DNA from: JAPXRI01 sp033813635
GTDB taxonomy: Bacteria > Bacillota > Clostridia > Oscillospirales > QAMX01
Assembly (NCBI GenBank): GCA_033813635.1
Contig: JAPXRI010000001.1
Coordinates: 1-64,000 of the forward strand
DNA length: 64,000 bases
Reading direction: 5' to 3'
Part shown: one piece after another, positions 1 to 8,913 of the stretch
How the letters are laid out: each line of letters opens with the position of its first letter
Position numbering within the stretch: position 1 is the stretch's first letter
Translations under genes and position numbers: made by a program
The notes under the pieces: generated by a model
The model's database searches: none
Told to the model about the DNA's origin: nothing
The model's input: only the letters and a program-made list of their open reading frames with translations

Positions 1-1509
1 TATAGGGATTCAAAATGGGCATTTAAAATGCAGGATCGGCTGAACGAGATTTTTGACGATCTGCCGTTTATGAAGATCAATTCGGTAACCGGACAGCTTC
101 AGTTCAATCCCGACGGCTTTAACTCCAATATACCGGGTTTTGGTGTATGGAAACCGGAATTGAAAAGAGTCGATCTCTCCGCAGTCGGCCCGCAGAGTAA
201 AAACGGAATCCGCGTTATGCAAATTAAGGCATCAAAGAGCGGCAGGCTCTATCTGAGGGGTGTGTCGCTGGCGGTATACAGGGGCAACGCGTGGACCGCA
301 GTGGACTCCGAAGCGTACCGGTACCTTAAGCTTAAAATCAGTCCCCATACCGTAACGTCTACGGCTTTCGACGGTTCCGAGACACTCGAGATAAAGACGC
401 TCGACGATCAGGTCCTTTTATACACTCCTTATTATCTTTCAAAAATTCCGAGGGGCTACCTTGCGGTTGACGACGCGTATATAGACAATACGAACGAAGT
501 TAAAAGCTACAAGCTCAACTACTCGCCCGACTTCGGCGGGGTATACAATTCCTCAATTCCGAATCCGTCGGACCTCGAGGACTATGAAAGATACGTAAGG
601 CAATATTATACGTTCGTACCTCCGGACGTTATGAATACGCTGATACAGCTCGCATATAACGCGGGGTTGATCGGTCTGCCCGACAGCGCACTGCCCCGTG
701 CCGTGGCCGATTACGTAAGCGGCTCCGCCGTATATGATCTTAATACGGAGAAGGTTCCCGCCGGACAGGATTTCACGCTCTGGTTTTTAACCCAGAGCCA
801 TAAGGGATATTGCACGCATTTTGCGACGGCGACCGCGCTGATGCTGCGCGCGCTCGGCATTCCATCCCGGTATGTCACAGGGTATATGGTAAACGCCGCG
901 GCTGACGAATGGGTATATGTCACGGACGACAACGCCCACGCCTGGGTCGAATACTATGTCTCCGGCCTCGGATGGATTCCGCTGGAGTCCACGGCCTCCG
1001 CATCCGGCTTTGCGCCGGAAACGGAAGATCCCGACGAGAGCAGCCGGCCCGAGACGACCGTTCCGAAAAGCGATAGCCCTTCGGAAACGACGGCCCCCGG
1101 CAATTCCGCAAGCACCTCTCCTGCCGGACCGACGCCGCGCCAGCGAAAAACTATAAAAATCTTAAAATACTGGCTTTTCGCGCTGCTGCCGTTAGCCGTA
1201 GCAGCCGTTTTCCGGGCATATCGTCTCGCCGTTTTGAGAAAACGCTCCCGCCGTTTTCATAGGGGCGAAGTTAACCGCCGCGCGCTGGCAATCTGGAATC
1301 ATATCATACGGCTGTCCGAATTTGCCGGAGAGAATGCTCCCGACGCACTGAAAGAGCTTGCACAAAAGGCCAAATTCAGCCAGCATAAGCTGTCAAAAAC
1401 AGAGCTCGGCCGGCTCCTCGCGCACGCGGCCGAACTGACCGATAAGCTGTCGAACACGAAAAATATCTTTCAGAAGCTCTATTATAAGTATATTCTCGCG
1501 ATTATCTAG
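1..1509 (+). CDS. Transglutaminase-like membrane protein (TgpA/YebA type), 5' end outside window
   Basis: The frame is open from base 1 through the first ATG at 28, so the gene very likely starts upstream and only its C-terminal part is seen. Counting from base 28, the transglutaminase core shows catalytic-type Cys262 (GYCTHFATATALMLRALGIP), His304 (NAHAWVEYY) and an acidic residue at the third position (Glu320 in LESTAS, where Asp is more usual). A Ser/Thr/Pro-rich linker follows, then one membrane helix near residues 375-395 and a basic cytoplasmic tail. This is the order seen in TgpA/YebA-like proteins, in which an N-terminal multi-helix membrane domain, here missing, precedes an extracytoplasmic transglutaminase domain. 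The substrate is unknown; a cell-envelope peptide or protein is inferred. Confidence 0.85.
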   Translation, partial: YRDSKWAFKMQDRLNEIFDDLPFMKINSVTGQLQFNPDGFNSNIPGFGVWKPELKRVDLSAVGPQSKNGIRVMQIKASKSGRLYLRGVSLAVYRGNAWTAVDSEAYRYLKLKISPHTVTSTAFDGSETLEIKTLDDQVLLYTPYYLSKIPRGYLAVDDAYIDNTNEVKSYKLNYSPDFGGVYNSSIPNPSDLEDYERYVRQYYTFVPPDVMNTLIQLAYNAGLIGLPDSALPRAVADYVSGSAVYDLNTEKVPAGQDFTLWFLTQSHKGYCTHFATATALMLRALGIPSRYVTGYMVNAAADEWVYVTDDNAHAWVEYYVSGLGWIPLESTASASGFAPETEDPDESSRPETTVPKSDSPSETTAPGNSASTSPAGPTPRQRKTIKILKYWLFALLPLAVAAVFRAYRLAVLRKRSRRFHRGEVNRRALAIWNHIIRLSEFAGENAPDALKELAQKAKFSQHKLSKTELGRLLAHAAELTDKLSNTKNIFQKLYYKYILAII

Positions 1510-1527
1510 CGCGCAGGCAAAAGTTAA

Positions 1528-1566
1528 GCGGGACGGGCTTTATCTTAAAAGCTCGTCCCGCATTTT
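1528..1566. terminator. Intrinsic terminator between convergent genes
   Basis: A GC-rich inverted repeat (GCGGGACG...CGTCCCGC with an inner GCTTT/AAAGC) is followed on the plus strand by ATTTTAT. It lies 19 bases after the transglutaminase stop and abuts the stop of the convergent FAH-family gene, so it may serve both. Confidence 0.7.
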
Positions 1567-2320
1567 ATACAACCGTGTTTGTCAGCGCTCCGATATTTTC
1601 TACAAAGACCGTTACGGTGTCGCCCCTTTGCATCGGACCGATATTTGCGGGCGTTCCCGTCGTCACGACGTCTCCCGGCAGAAGCGTCATGCAGTCGGTG
1701 ATGAATTCGAGAAGATACGGTATGTTCCACATCAGTTTATCCGTTGTGCTGTGCTGCTTTACAACGCCGTTGAGCCTTGTCTCCACAATAAGCCCTTTTT
1801 GAGGGTCGGCCTCATCGGTGAGCACGGGGCCGATCGGACAGAACGTGTCGAAGCCCTTCCCGCGGGTCCATTGCCCGTCGCTTTTCTGAATATCCCGCGC
1901 AGTCACGTCGTTTAAACAGGTATACCCCAGGATATATTCGGCTGCGTTTTCGGCCTTCACGCGCTTAGCCTTTTTCCTGATGACAAACGAGAGCTCGCAC
2001 TCGTAGTCTACGCGTTTTGAGGATTTGGGGTATACAATCGCATCACCGGGGTTGATTACCGCGGTTGTCGGTTTCAGAAAGATCGTCGGGTTGGCCGGAA
2101 GCGGTTCGCCGAACTCGGTCGCGTGGTCGTTGTAGTTGCGGCCTATGCAGACAATCTTCGTCGGGTCGCAGGGAGCCAGCAGCTTCGCCTTCGCCATGTC
2201 CAGCGTGACAGCCGTCTCTTTAACCTCTTCGTAGGGCTCGCCGTCGAGCAGAACGGCCTTTTCGCCGCATACCTTTGCCCAGCGCGCGCCGCTGTCCGTC
2301 ATTAGCTTTGCAAGTATCAT
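1565..2320 (-). CDS. Fumarylacetoacetate hydrolase (FAH) family protein
   Basis: A 251-residue protein with the FAH-family fold. A short N-terminal region is followed by the catalytic domain signatures CIGRNYNDHATEFG, PTIFLKPTTAVINPGDAI, the acidic metal-binding DYECELSFVI and GKGFDTFCPIGP. Members hydrolyse or decarboxylate beta-diketo acids with a divalent metal (fumarylpyruvate, oxaloacetate, 2-hydroxyhepta-2,4-dienedioate); the exact substrate cannot be read from sequence. The length fits the single-domain YcgM-like group. Its ATG overlaps the TGA of engB (ATGA), so it is probably translationally coupled and is the last gene of the tig-clpP-clpX-lon-engB run. A metabolite-repair role is only an inference. 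Confidence 0.88.
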   Translation of the reverse strand: MILAKLMTDSGARWAKVCGEKAVLLDGEPYEEVKETAVTLDMAKAKLLAPCDPTKIVCIGRNYNDHATEFGEPLPANPTIFLKPTTAVINPGDAIVYPKSSKRVDYECELSFVIRKKAKRVKAENAAEYILGYTCLNDVTARDIQKSDGQWTRGKGFDTFCPIGPVLTDEADPQKGLIVETRLNGVVKQHSTTDKLMWNIPYLLEFITDCMTLLPGDVVTTGTPANIGPMQRGDTVTVFVENIGALTNTVV

Positions 2321-2922
2321 AAGTCCCTATCCTCCGCTTTTATATTTAATCTGGTGTCGATGATCTCTCTGAGCCTTTCTCTCCCGAGGCCGCTACCGGC
2401 CGAATACATTACGACGTCGCGGTCGACAAACGCCTTTTCGGTTTCTATTTTCCGCGCCTCGAATTCGGTTTTACCCAGCTTGTCGCACTTGTTCGCGACG
2501 ACGAGAAAGTCAATCCCGTTTGACAGAAAATAATCCGCCATCACCAGGTCGGAGGGCTGCGGTTCGTGCCGCGCGTCCGTTACGAGGATTCCGAGCTTAT
2601 CCGCGGTGGTTTTACCGCAGAGCGAAAAATATGCCTCGATAAGCTCCGCCCAGCGGGCGCGCTCCTCCTTCGAGCGTTTTGCGTAGCCGTAGCCCGGCAG
2701 GTCGGTAAAATAGACCCCATCCGTGAGGAAATAATTGATATGAGTCGTTTTCCCCGGCGTAGAACCTACGCGGGCAAGCGATTTTCTCCCGAACAGCGAA
2801 TTCAGCAGAGAAGATTTACCGACGTTTGACCTCCCGGCCAGAATGACGGAGGGGAGATTATCTTGTATTAGATCGTTTTTTGAAGCCGCGGATTTGATAA
2901 AAATCGGGTTTTGATAGTTCAT
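2317..2922 (-). CDS. engB: Ribosome biogenesis GTP-binding protein EngB/YsxC
   Basis: A 201-residue TrmE-Era-EngA-EngB-Septin family GTPase. It shows the P-loop GRSNVGKSSLLN, the switch-I region with TPGKTTHINYF, the G3 motif DLPGYGYAK typical of EngB, the G4 motif NKCDK and a G5-like SAGSG. EngB/YsxC acts in late assembly of the large ribosomal subunit and is usually essential in Firmicutes. It lies 13 bases downstream of lon, the arrangement found in Bacillus (lonA-ysxC), and overlaps the FAH-family gene by four bases. Confidence 0.96.
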   Translation of the reverse strand: MNYQNPIFIKSAASKNDLIQDNLPSVILAGRSNVGKSSLLNSLFGRKSLARVGSTPGKTTHINYFLTDGVYFTDLPGYGYAKRSKEERARWAELIEAYFSLCGKTTADKLGILVTDARHEPQPSDLVMADYFLSNGIDFLVVANKCDKLGKTEFEARKIETEKAFVDRDVVMYSAGSGLGRERLREIIDTRLNIKAEDRDL

Positions 2923-2935
2923 AAAGCTCTCCGTG

Positions 2936-5359
2936 TCAGCTTCTGAGCATTTCTCTGCTGTCCTTTACCGGGGGAACAGCGGACTCTGCGTGGCACAGGT
3001 CTGCGCACTCAGAGTGTTTTACCGGCTCGAGCGCAACGGCGAGCACCTGGTCGGCGTTTTCCACCGGGATAAACTGCAGTCCTTCTCTCACCGTCTTGTC
3101 AATGTCGTACAGATCCGGTTCATTTTCGGCCGGAATAATCACACGCTTAATCCCAGCCCTGTACGCGGCCATCGTTTTCTCACGTAAGCCGCCGATCGGC
3201 AGTACTCTGCCGCGCAGCGTGATTTCACCGGTCATCGCGACGTCGCGGTAAACCGCTCTGCAGGTGAGCGCCGAAACGATCGCGGTGACGATTGTGATTC
3301 CTGCGGACGGACCGTCCTTAGGTACGGCGCCTTCCGGGAAATGCACGTGGATATCGCAGTCTTTGTAAAAGTCACCGTTAATAAGCAGGCTCTCCGCGCG
3401 GCTGCGGATATAGCTGATTGCGGCCTTCGCGGACTCCTTCATCACGTCGCCGAGATTGCCGGTAAGCTCGACCTTGCCCGTACCCTTAAGCACGTTTGCC
3501 TCGACCTCCAGCAGCTCGCCGCCGACGGACGTCCAGGCGAGCCCGTTGACAAGGCCTACGGCGTTTTCTTTTGCGGGCTTTTCTCGTTTATACTTTCTCG
3601 GGCCCAGGTATTTCGCGACTTTCTCCGGGTCGACGACGACAAGCTTTTCCTCTCCCTCGGCGATCTCCTTCGCCGCCTTGCGGAGACAGGAAGCAATCGT
3701 CCGCTCGAGTGTGCGTACGCCGGCCTCCCTTGTGTAACCCTCAATAATCTCCCGAATCGCTTCGTCGGTAATCCTGACAGAGCGCCGGGTAAGCCCGTGT
3801 CGTTTTAGCTGCTTCGGGATCAGATGATCCTTCGCTATAACGACCTTTTCCTCGTCCGTATAGCTCGGGAGCTCGATGATTTCCATCCTGTCCATCAACG
3901 CCCGCGGTATCGTATCCGTAACGTTGGCCGTCAGAATGAACATCACATCCGACAGGTCAAACGGGACCTCAATATAATGGTCGCGGAACGCATGGTTCTG
4001 CTCCGAATCCAGCACCTCCAGCAGCGCCGAAGCGGGGTCCCCCTTGTAATCCGAACCCAGCTTGTCGATCTCGTCGAGCAATAGCACCGGGTTCTTCGTT
4101 CCTGCCTGGCGCATCGCGGTCATAATGCGGCCGGGCATGGCGCCGATATATGTCTTTCTGTGTCCGCGGATCTCCGCTTCGTCCCTGACTCCGCCGAGGG
4201 ACACCCTCGCGAGCTTTCTTCCGAGAGCGCGCGCGATTGAAAATCCGACCGAAGTTTTTCCGACGCCCGGAGGACCGACAAGGCAGATGATTTGGTTTTT
4301 GATATTCGGCTCAAGCTGTCTGACGGCAATGTATTCGAGAATGCGCTCCTTGACTTTTTCCATCCCGTAATGATCCTTGTCAAGGATTTTAGAGGCCTTC
4401 TCGACATTTGTTCTGTCCTTTGTCGTCTTCTTCCACGGCAGCTCGAGCACGGTGTCGAGGTATGTCCTCAGCATGCCCGTCTCCGCCATATTCTGCCCGA
4501 GCTTCGGCAGGCGCAAGACGTCTTCCAGCAGTTTTTCCCTGGACTCCTCGTCCGGAATCAGCTCGTTAATCTTCGCTTTGTATTTGGCGACCTCGTCCGT
4601 GATATCGTCTTTTTCTCCGAGCTCTGATTGTATCGCGCGGAGCTGTTCGCGCAGCACATATTCTTTTTGGTTTTTATCGATCTGTTCCCTGACCTTCGCC
4701 TGGATTTCACCCTCGGCTTTAAGGATTTCCATCTCCTTCGTCAGGATCGCCACGACCCTCTGCAACCTATCGCCCGGGTCTATCGCGTCCAGGATGGACT
4801 GCTTATCCGTAAAATCCATCTGGGAATTTTGGGCGATATAGTCTGCGAGATAACCCGCCGAGGTGGACGACAGCACTTCGAGTACGGTTTCCGGTCCCAT
4901 ATGGGGATTAATCTCGGCGTACTTCTCGTAGAGCTCCTTGGTGTATCGGATAAGCGCGTCCGTTTTTCTGCCGGATTCTTCCTGCGCGGCCGACGAAACT
5001 GCGGACACGGAAACCTCGATGTACGGGTCCGTCTTAGTGAGGCTTACGATTCTTCCCCGCTCCATACCTTCGACGAGGACGCGGATTCCGCCGCCCGGAA
5101 GCTTCAGAAGCTGTCTGACTTTAGAAATTGTCCCTGTCGTGAAAAGATCCTCAGGGCCGGGGTCGTCCGTGCGCATATCCTTCTGCGTGACAAGGAAAAC
5201 GGTCTGATCCTGCTCCATCGCCAGCTCGAGAGCTTTCTTCGATTTGCTTCTGCCCACATCGAAGTGCAAAAGCATATCGGGAAAAACCGTTATCCCGCGA
5301 AGCGCGAGAAGCGGCATTACCGTTTCTTCCTTGTATATTATGTTTTTCTCGGTTCTCAT
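2936..5359 (-). CDS. lon: ATP-dependent endopeptidase Lon (LonA type)
   Basis: About 807 residues, the normal LonA length. It has an N-terminal substrate-binding domain, a coiled-coil segment, an AAA+ module with Walker A GPPGVGKTS and Walker B VLLLDEIDKLG, and a C-terminal protease domain with nucleophile Ser in PKDGPSAGIT and the catalytic Lys in IGGLREKTMAAYRAG. The start is placed at base 5359 because GGAGC precedes that ATG at good spacing; an ATG seven codons upstream lacks a ribosome binding site. Lon is a cytoplasmic hexameric protease that removes misfolded and regulatory proteins. A roughly 30-residue tail rich in charged residues and containing two Cys follows the protease core. 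Confidence 0.97.
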   Translation of the reverse strand: MRTEKNIIYKEETVMPLLALRGITVFPDMLLHFDVGRSKSKKALELAMEQDQTVFLVTQKDMRTDDPGPEDLFTTGTISKVRQLLKLPGGGIRVLVEGMERGRIVSLTKTDPYIEVSVSAVSSAAQEESGRKTDALIRYTKELYEKYAEINPHMGPETVLEVLSSTSAGYLADYIAQNSQMDFTDKQSILDAIDPGDRLQRVVAILTKEMEILKAEGEIQAKVREQIDKNQKEYVLREQLRAIQSELGEKDDITDEVAKYKAKINELIPDEESREKLLEDVLRLPKLGQNMAETGMLRTYLDTVLELPWKKTTKDRTNVEKASKILDKDHYGMEKVKERILEYIAVRQLEPNIKNQIICLVGPPGVGKTSVGFSIARALGRKLARVSLGGVRDEAEIRGHRKTYIGAMPGRIMTAMRQAGTKNPVLLLDEIDKLGSDYKGDPASALLEVLDSEQNHAFRDHYIEVPFDLSDVMFILTANVTDTIPRALMDRMEIIELPSYTDEEKVVIAKDHLIPKQLKRHGLTRRSVRITDEAIREIIEGYTREAGVRTLERTIASCLRKAAKEIAEGEEKLVVVDPEKVAKYLGPRKYKREKPAKENAVGLVNGLAWTSVGGELLEVEANVLKGTGKVELTGNLGDVMKESAKAAISYIRSRAESLLINGDFYKDCDIHVHFPEGAVPKDGPSAGITIVTAIVSALTCRAVYRDVAMTGEITLRGRVLPIGGLREKTMAAYRAGIKRVIIPAENEPDLYDIDKTVREGLQFIPVENADQVLAVALEPVKHSECADLCHAESAVPPVKDSREMLRS

Positions 5360-5407
5360 AAAAGCTCCGTTTCTACGCAACAGATAAATAGTTTCCGTCT
5401 AACAACG

Positions 5408-5438
5408 AGCCGCGCCCCGGTTTTTCCGCGGCGCGGCT
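5408..5438 (-). other. GC-rich hairpin between clpX and lon
   Basis: AGCCGCGCC pairs perfectly with GGCGCGGCT around an inner CGG/CCG and an A-rich loop. On the transcribed strand only TTGTTA follows, so it is at best a weak terminator or a processing or attenuation hairpin between clpX and lon. Confidence 0.4.
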
Positions 5439-5475
5439 TTCTGACGCATATCAATGTAATCCGCGGACATTCGGG

Positions 5476-6777
5476 TTATGCTCTTTTTCTTTCGCGCTTT
5501 GCGGCTTCGGGAAGCCTCGGAGCGGGCAAGACCCGTTTCCCTGGAATCCGCGTTATTTCAGGCGGGCTTTTATCTGTTACACATTCCTTTTTGATTCTCA
5601 CCTTTACGATGCTCTCGTCGCTCGGTATTCTATACATCAGATCAATCATTACGTGTTCCATAATCGATCTGAGTCCGCGCGCACCGATGTTTTTCTTAAC
5701 CGCTTCTGCTGCTATCTCCAGCAACGCGTCGTCGTCGAAGGTAAGCTCGACTCCCTCAATTCCGAAAAGGTGGGTATATTGCTTTACAAGAGAGTTTTTC
5801 GGCTCTCTCAGAATGCGCACAAGCGCCGGCTCGTCAAGCTGCGACATTCCGACGATGACCGGCAGTCTACCCACAAGCTCCGGGATAAGCCCGAACTTTA
5901 TCACGTCATGCTGCTCGATTTCTTTAATAAGCTCCGATTCGGAGCGCTCCTTCTTCGTGGTCACCTTCGCGTTAAATCCGATATTCTTATCGACAATGCG
6001 CTTTTCGATAATCTTGTCGATGCCTTCGAAAGCGCCGCCGCAGATGAAAAGAATATTCTTCGTGTTTACGTGTATATACTCCTGCTGCGGATGTTTCCTT
6101 CCTCCCAGCGGGGGAACATTCGCGATTGTGCCCTCGAGGATTTTCAGCAGCGCCTGCTGAACGCCTTCGCCGCTGACATCCCTGGTGATTGAGGTGTTCT
6201 CGCTTTTACGCGCTATCTTATCGATCTCATCGATATAGATAATTCCGCGCTCGGCCTTCTCGATGTCGTAATCCGCCGCCTGAATCAGGCGGAGCAGAAT
6301 ATTCTCCACATCCTCGCCGACATAGCCGGCCTCGGTGAGAGTCGTCGCGTCGGCGATCGCAAACGGGACCTTCAAAAGGCGGGCGAGCGTCTGCGCAAGG
6401 TAGGTTTTTCCGCAGCCAGTCGGCCCGAGCAACAGTATATTGCTCTTCGGGAGCTCGACATCGGAGTTCTCTGAAAAATATATTCTCTTATAATGGTTGT
6501 ATGTCGCTACGCTGAGCGCGATTTTCGCGTTGTCCTGGCCGATCACATACTCGTCAAGCGCCGCCTTCATATCCGTCGGACGCGGAAGCGATTCGACGGA
6601 CTGAACAGCCGGTTTCTTCTTGATATTTTCGTAATCCTCGGCCGTGAGCATTTCGTTGCACATCCGTATGCAATCCTCGCAGATGTACGCCCCGTCCCCG
6701 GAAATCATGCGCCCTGCTTTATTCTGCGGTTTCCCGCAGAAAGAACACACTATGAAGTGATCTTCATTTCTCGGCAT
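5476..6777 (-). CDS. clpX: ATP-dependent Clp protease ATP-binding subunit ClpX
   Basis: A 433-residue protein of standard ClpX architecture. The N-terminal zinc-binding domain has Cys pairs in CSFCGKPQ and CEDC. The AAA+ domain has Walker A GPTGCGKT, Walker B IIYIDEIDKI, the pore-loop motif GYVGED and sensor 2 in NIGARGLRS. ClpX unfolds tagged substrates and feeds them to ClpP. The gene lies 26 bases downstream of clpP, matching a co-transcribed clpPX unit. An IGF-type ClpP-binding loop is visible as DKNIGFNAKV. Confidence 0.97.
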   Translation of the reverse strand: MPRNEDHFIVCSFCGKPQNKAGRMISGDGAYICEDCIRMCNEMLTAEDYENIKKKPAVQSVESLPRPTDMKAALDEYVIGQDNAKIALSVATYNHYKRIYFSENSDVELPKSNILLLGPTGCGKTYLAQTLARLLKVPFAIADATTLTEAGYVGEDVENILLRLIQAADYDIEKAERGIIYIDEIDKIARKSENTSITRDVSGEGVQQALLKILEGTIANVPPLGGRKHPQQEYIHVNTKNILFICGGAFEGIDKIIEKRIVDKNIGFNAKVTTKKERSESELIKEIEQHDVIKFGLIPELVGRLPVIVGMSQLDEPALVRILREPKNSLVKQYTHLFGIEGVELTFDDDALLEIAAEAVKKNIGARGLRSIMEHVMIDLMYRIPSDESIVKVRIKKECVTDKSPPEITRIPGKRVLPAPRLPEAAKRERKRA

Positions 6778-6803
6778 ATTTGACTCCTATACCGTTATTG
6801 TTG

Positions 6804-7397
6804 TTAGATTCTCTTTTCAAGCACCGTATCGATTATACCGTAATTTTTCGCTTCCTCCGCGCTCATATATGTGTCGCGTTCGGTGTCTCTTACGATATCT
6901 GAAATAGGTCTGCCGGTCATCTCGGCAAGCATCCTGTTCATTTTTTCGCGGGTGTGGATAATGTGCTCGGCGTGGATCTTGATGTCGCTGGCCTGCCCCT
7001 GGATTCCGGAGCCGCTCGGCTGGTGGATTAATATCTCGCTGTTGGGCAGCGCGAACCGCTTGCCCTTTGTCCCCGCGGCGAGCAGGAACGCGCCCATGCT
7101 CGCGGCCATTCCGATGCAGATTGTGGAAACGTCGCATTTAATGTAGCGCATCGTGTCGTATATCGCCATGCCCGACGAAATCGAACCGCCGGGGCTGTTG
7201 ATGTAGAGGGAAATATCCTTATCGGGGTCCTGAGCCTCAAGATACAGAAGCTGCGCGACCACAAGCCCGGCCGTCACGTCGTTGACCTCTTCGTGCAGGA
7301 AGACAATCCTATCGTTCAAAAGGCGTGAAAAGATATCATAACTCCGTTCGCCCCTGTTTGTCTGCTCGACTACCATCGGAACTAAACTCATATTCAT
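6804..7397 (-). CDS. clpP: ATP-dependent Clp protease proteolytic subunit ClpP
   Basis: A 197-residue serine peptidase with nucleophile Ser in GMAASMGAFLLAAG, catalytic His in ILIHQPSG and the downstream Asp in DTERDTYMSAEEA. The start at 7397 is preferred because AAGGAG lies five bases upstream; an in-frame ATG five codons earlier overlaps that ribosome binding site. ClpP forms the tetradecameric chamber that works with ClpX encoded next door. It follows tig by about 80 bases. Confidence 0.97.
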   Translation of the reverse strand: MNMSLVPMVVEQTNRGERSYDIFSRLLNDRIVFLHEEVNDVTAGLVVAQLLYLEAQDPDKDISLYINSPGGSISSGMAIYDTMRYIKCDVSTICIGMAASMGAFLLAAGTKGKRFALPNSEILIHQPSGSGIQGQASDIKIHAEHIIHTREKMNRMLAEMTGRPISDIVRDTERDTYMSAEEAKNYGIIDTVLEKRI

Positions 7398-7480
7398 TGC
7401 TTCTCCTTCCATAAATAGAATATTTAGCGCTTTACTGTTTTGCTATACAGATACTTCATTATCCGTCAGCCACGGGTGTT

Positions 7481-8830
7481 TTATTCGGCTTTTTTGTTCT
7501 CCTCGTCGGACTCCGTCTTCTCCGCCGTCTCTTCTTCCGCTTTTTTCTCGGAGGGTTCGAGCTTTATAGCCGTACTCTTGACAAGCTCGATCGCCTTTTT
7601 GCGTATCATGTCTTCTCTGATGGCGTCCTCGGTCATGTATTTTTTGACCTCTTCGACAGTGGACTTAATCTGCTCCGCAAGCTTTTTGTACTCTTCCTCG
7701 ATTTCTTCCGCGCTTATTTCAAAGTTTTCAAGCTTTGTGATTTCTTCGAGCGCAAGCGAAGATTTGACTTGGCGCTCCGCCCTGTCCCTGAAGGTTTTTC
7801 TGAAGGACTCCATATCCATTTGGCTCATCTTGAGATAGGCTTCAAGGGTCATACCCTGAGCGCGGAGACGGTAATCGAAATCCTCGGCGATGTGGTCGAG
7901 CTGGTGTTCTATCATGCATTCGGGGATTTCCGCCGTCATGTTTGCTATCAGCTTATCGATCAGATTTTCCTCAAAAGCCTCTTCGGCATTGTTTTTACGC
8001 GCGGTCTCAAGCTTCGTCCTGATGTCGGCTCTCAGCGCGTCGAGGGTTTCGAATTCTGAAATATCTTTGGCGAGCTCGTCGTCAAGCTCGGGCAGCAGCT
8101 CTTCTTTAACGTCGTGGACCTTGACCTTGAACACGCTCTCCTTGCCCGCGAGCTCATTAGCATGGTACTCCGCCGGGAAGGTTACCTTTACTTCGCGCTC
8201 TTCTCCCGCGGAAACGCCTTCCAGCTGGTCCTCAAAGCCGGGAATGAACTGACCGGAACCGAGCTTTAAGCTGTGCTGCTCGCCCTTTCCGCCGTCGAAA
8301 GCATTACCGTCCACAAAGCCTTCAAAATCGATCACAATCGTGTCGCCTTTTTTCGCCGGGCGATCGACCTTTTCAAGCCTCGCGCAGCGGTGCCGTCTGT
8401 TTTCAAGCTCCTTTTCAACGTCTTCGTCGCTGACTTCGACCTTGGGCATCTCGGCGGACAGCTCTTTATACTGCGAAAGCTTGACCTCCGGTCTCGTCGT
8501 GACCGTGGCGGTAAAGGTGAAACCTTCAGAGTTGATCTCGTTCAGCTCGAGATCGGGCTGGTCCACAGGCGAAATGCCGGCTTCTTTAATAGCGGCTGAG
8601 TATACATCCGGGAAAGCTATATTAATCGCGTCCTCATAAAATGCGGACTCGCCATAAATGCGTTCGATGATCCTGCGGGGGGCCTTTCCTTTTCTGAAAC
8701 CCTGTACGTTGAATTTGCCCGCGTTTTTCCTGTATGACTTTTCTATAGCCGGCTCAAACTCGTTCTTTTCAACACTGATGACGAGCTTAGCCTTATTCGT
8801 CTCAGGTTTTTCAACACTTTTTAATATCAT
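7481..8830 (-). CDS. tig: Trigger factor, ribosome-associated chaperone and peptidyl-prolyl isomerase
   Basis: A 449-residue protein with the three trigger-factor domains: an N-terminal ribosome-binding domain with the signature GFRKGKAPRRIIE, an FKBP-like PPIase domain beginning KKGDTIVIDFEGFVDG, and a long helical C-terminal chaperone domain. The tail is a Glu/Lys-rich low-complexity stretch. It binds at the ribosomal exit tunnel and protects nascent chains. It is first of the tig-clpP-clpX-lon-engB series, has its own promoter and is preceded by CAGGAGGATAACA. Confidence 0.97.
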   Translation of the reverse strand: MILKSVEKPETNKAKLVISVEKNEFEPAIEKSYRKNAGKFNVQGFRKGKAPRRIIERIYGESAFYEDAINIAFPDVYSAAIKEAGISPVDQPDLELNEINSEGFTFTATVTTRPEVKLSQYKELSAEMPKVEVSDEDVEKELENRRHRCARLEKVDRPAKKGDTIVIDFEGFVDGNAFDGGKGEQHSLKLGSGQFIPGFEDQLEGVSAGEEREVKVTFPAEYHANELAGKESVFKVKVHDVKEELLPELDDELAKDISEFETLDALRADIRTKLETARKNNAEEAFEENLIDKLIANMTAEIPECMIEHQLDHIAEDFDYRLRAQGMTLEAYLKMSQMDMESFRKTFRDRAERQVKSSLALEEITKLENFEISAEEIEEEYKKLAEQIKSTVEEVKKYMTEDAIREDMIRKKAIELVKSTAIKLEPSEKKAEEETAEKTESDEENKKAE

Positions 8831-8867
8831 TGTTATCCTCCTGAATTTTCTTTTTACAGTAAAGCTT

Positions 8868-8896
8868 ATTATAGCATAAAGATATAGCTATTTCCA
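8868..8896 (-). promoter_or_regulatory. Promoter of the tig-clpP-clpX operon
   Basis: TATAAT at 8873-8868 is preceded by TGC, giving an extended -10. A weak -35 (TGGAAA, 8896-8891) lies 17 bases upstream. The start site would be about 30 bases before the tig ATG. Confidence 0.65.
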
Positions 8897-8913
8897 CAGG
8901 TTTTTAAGGTCGA

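Noticed and set aside
4628..6160. A 510-residue open frame on the plus strand
   Set aside because: It lies antisense to lon and clpX, both with complete family motifs. Its translation shows no domain and is a by-product of high GC at third positions.
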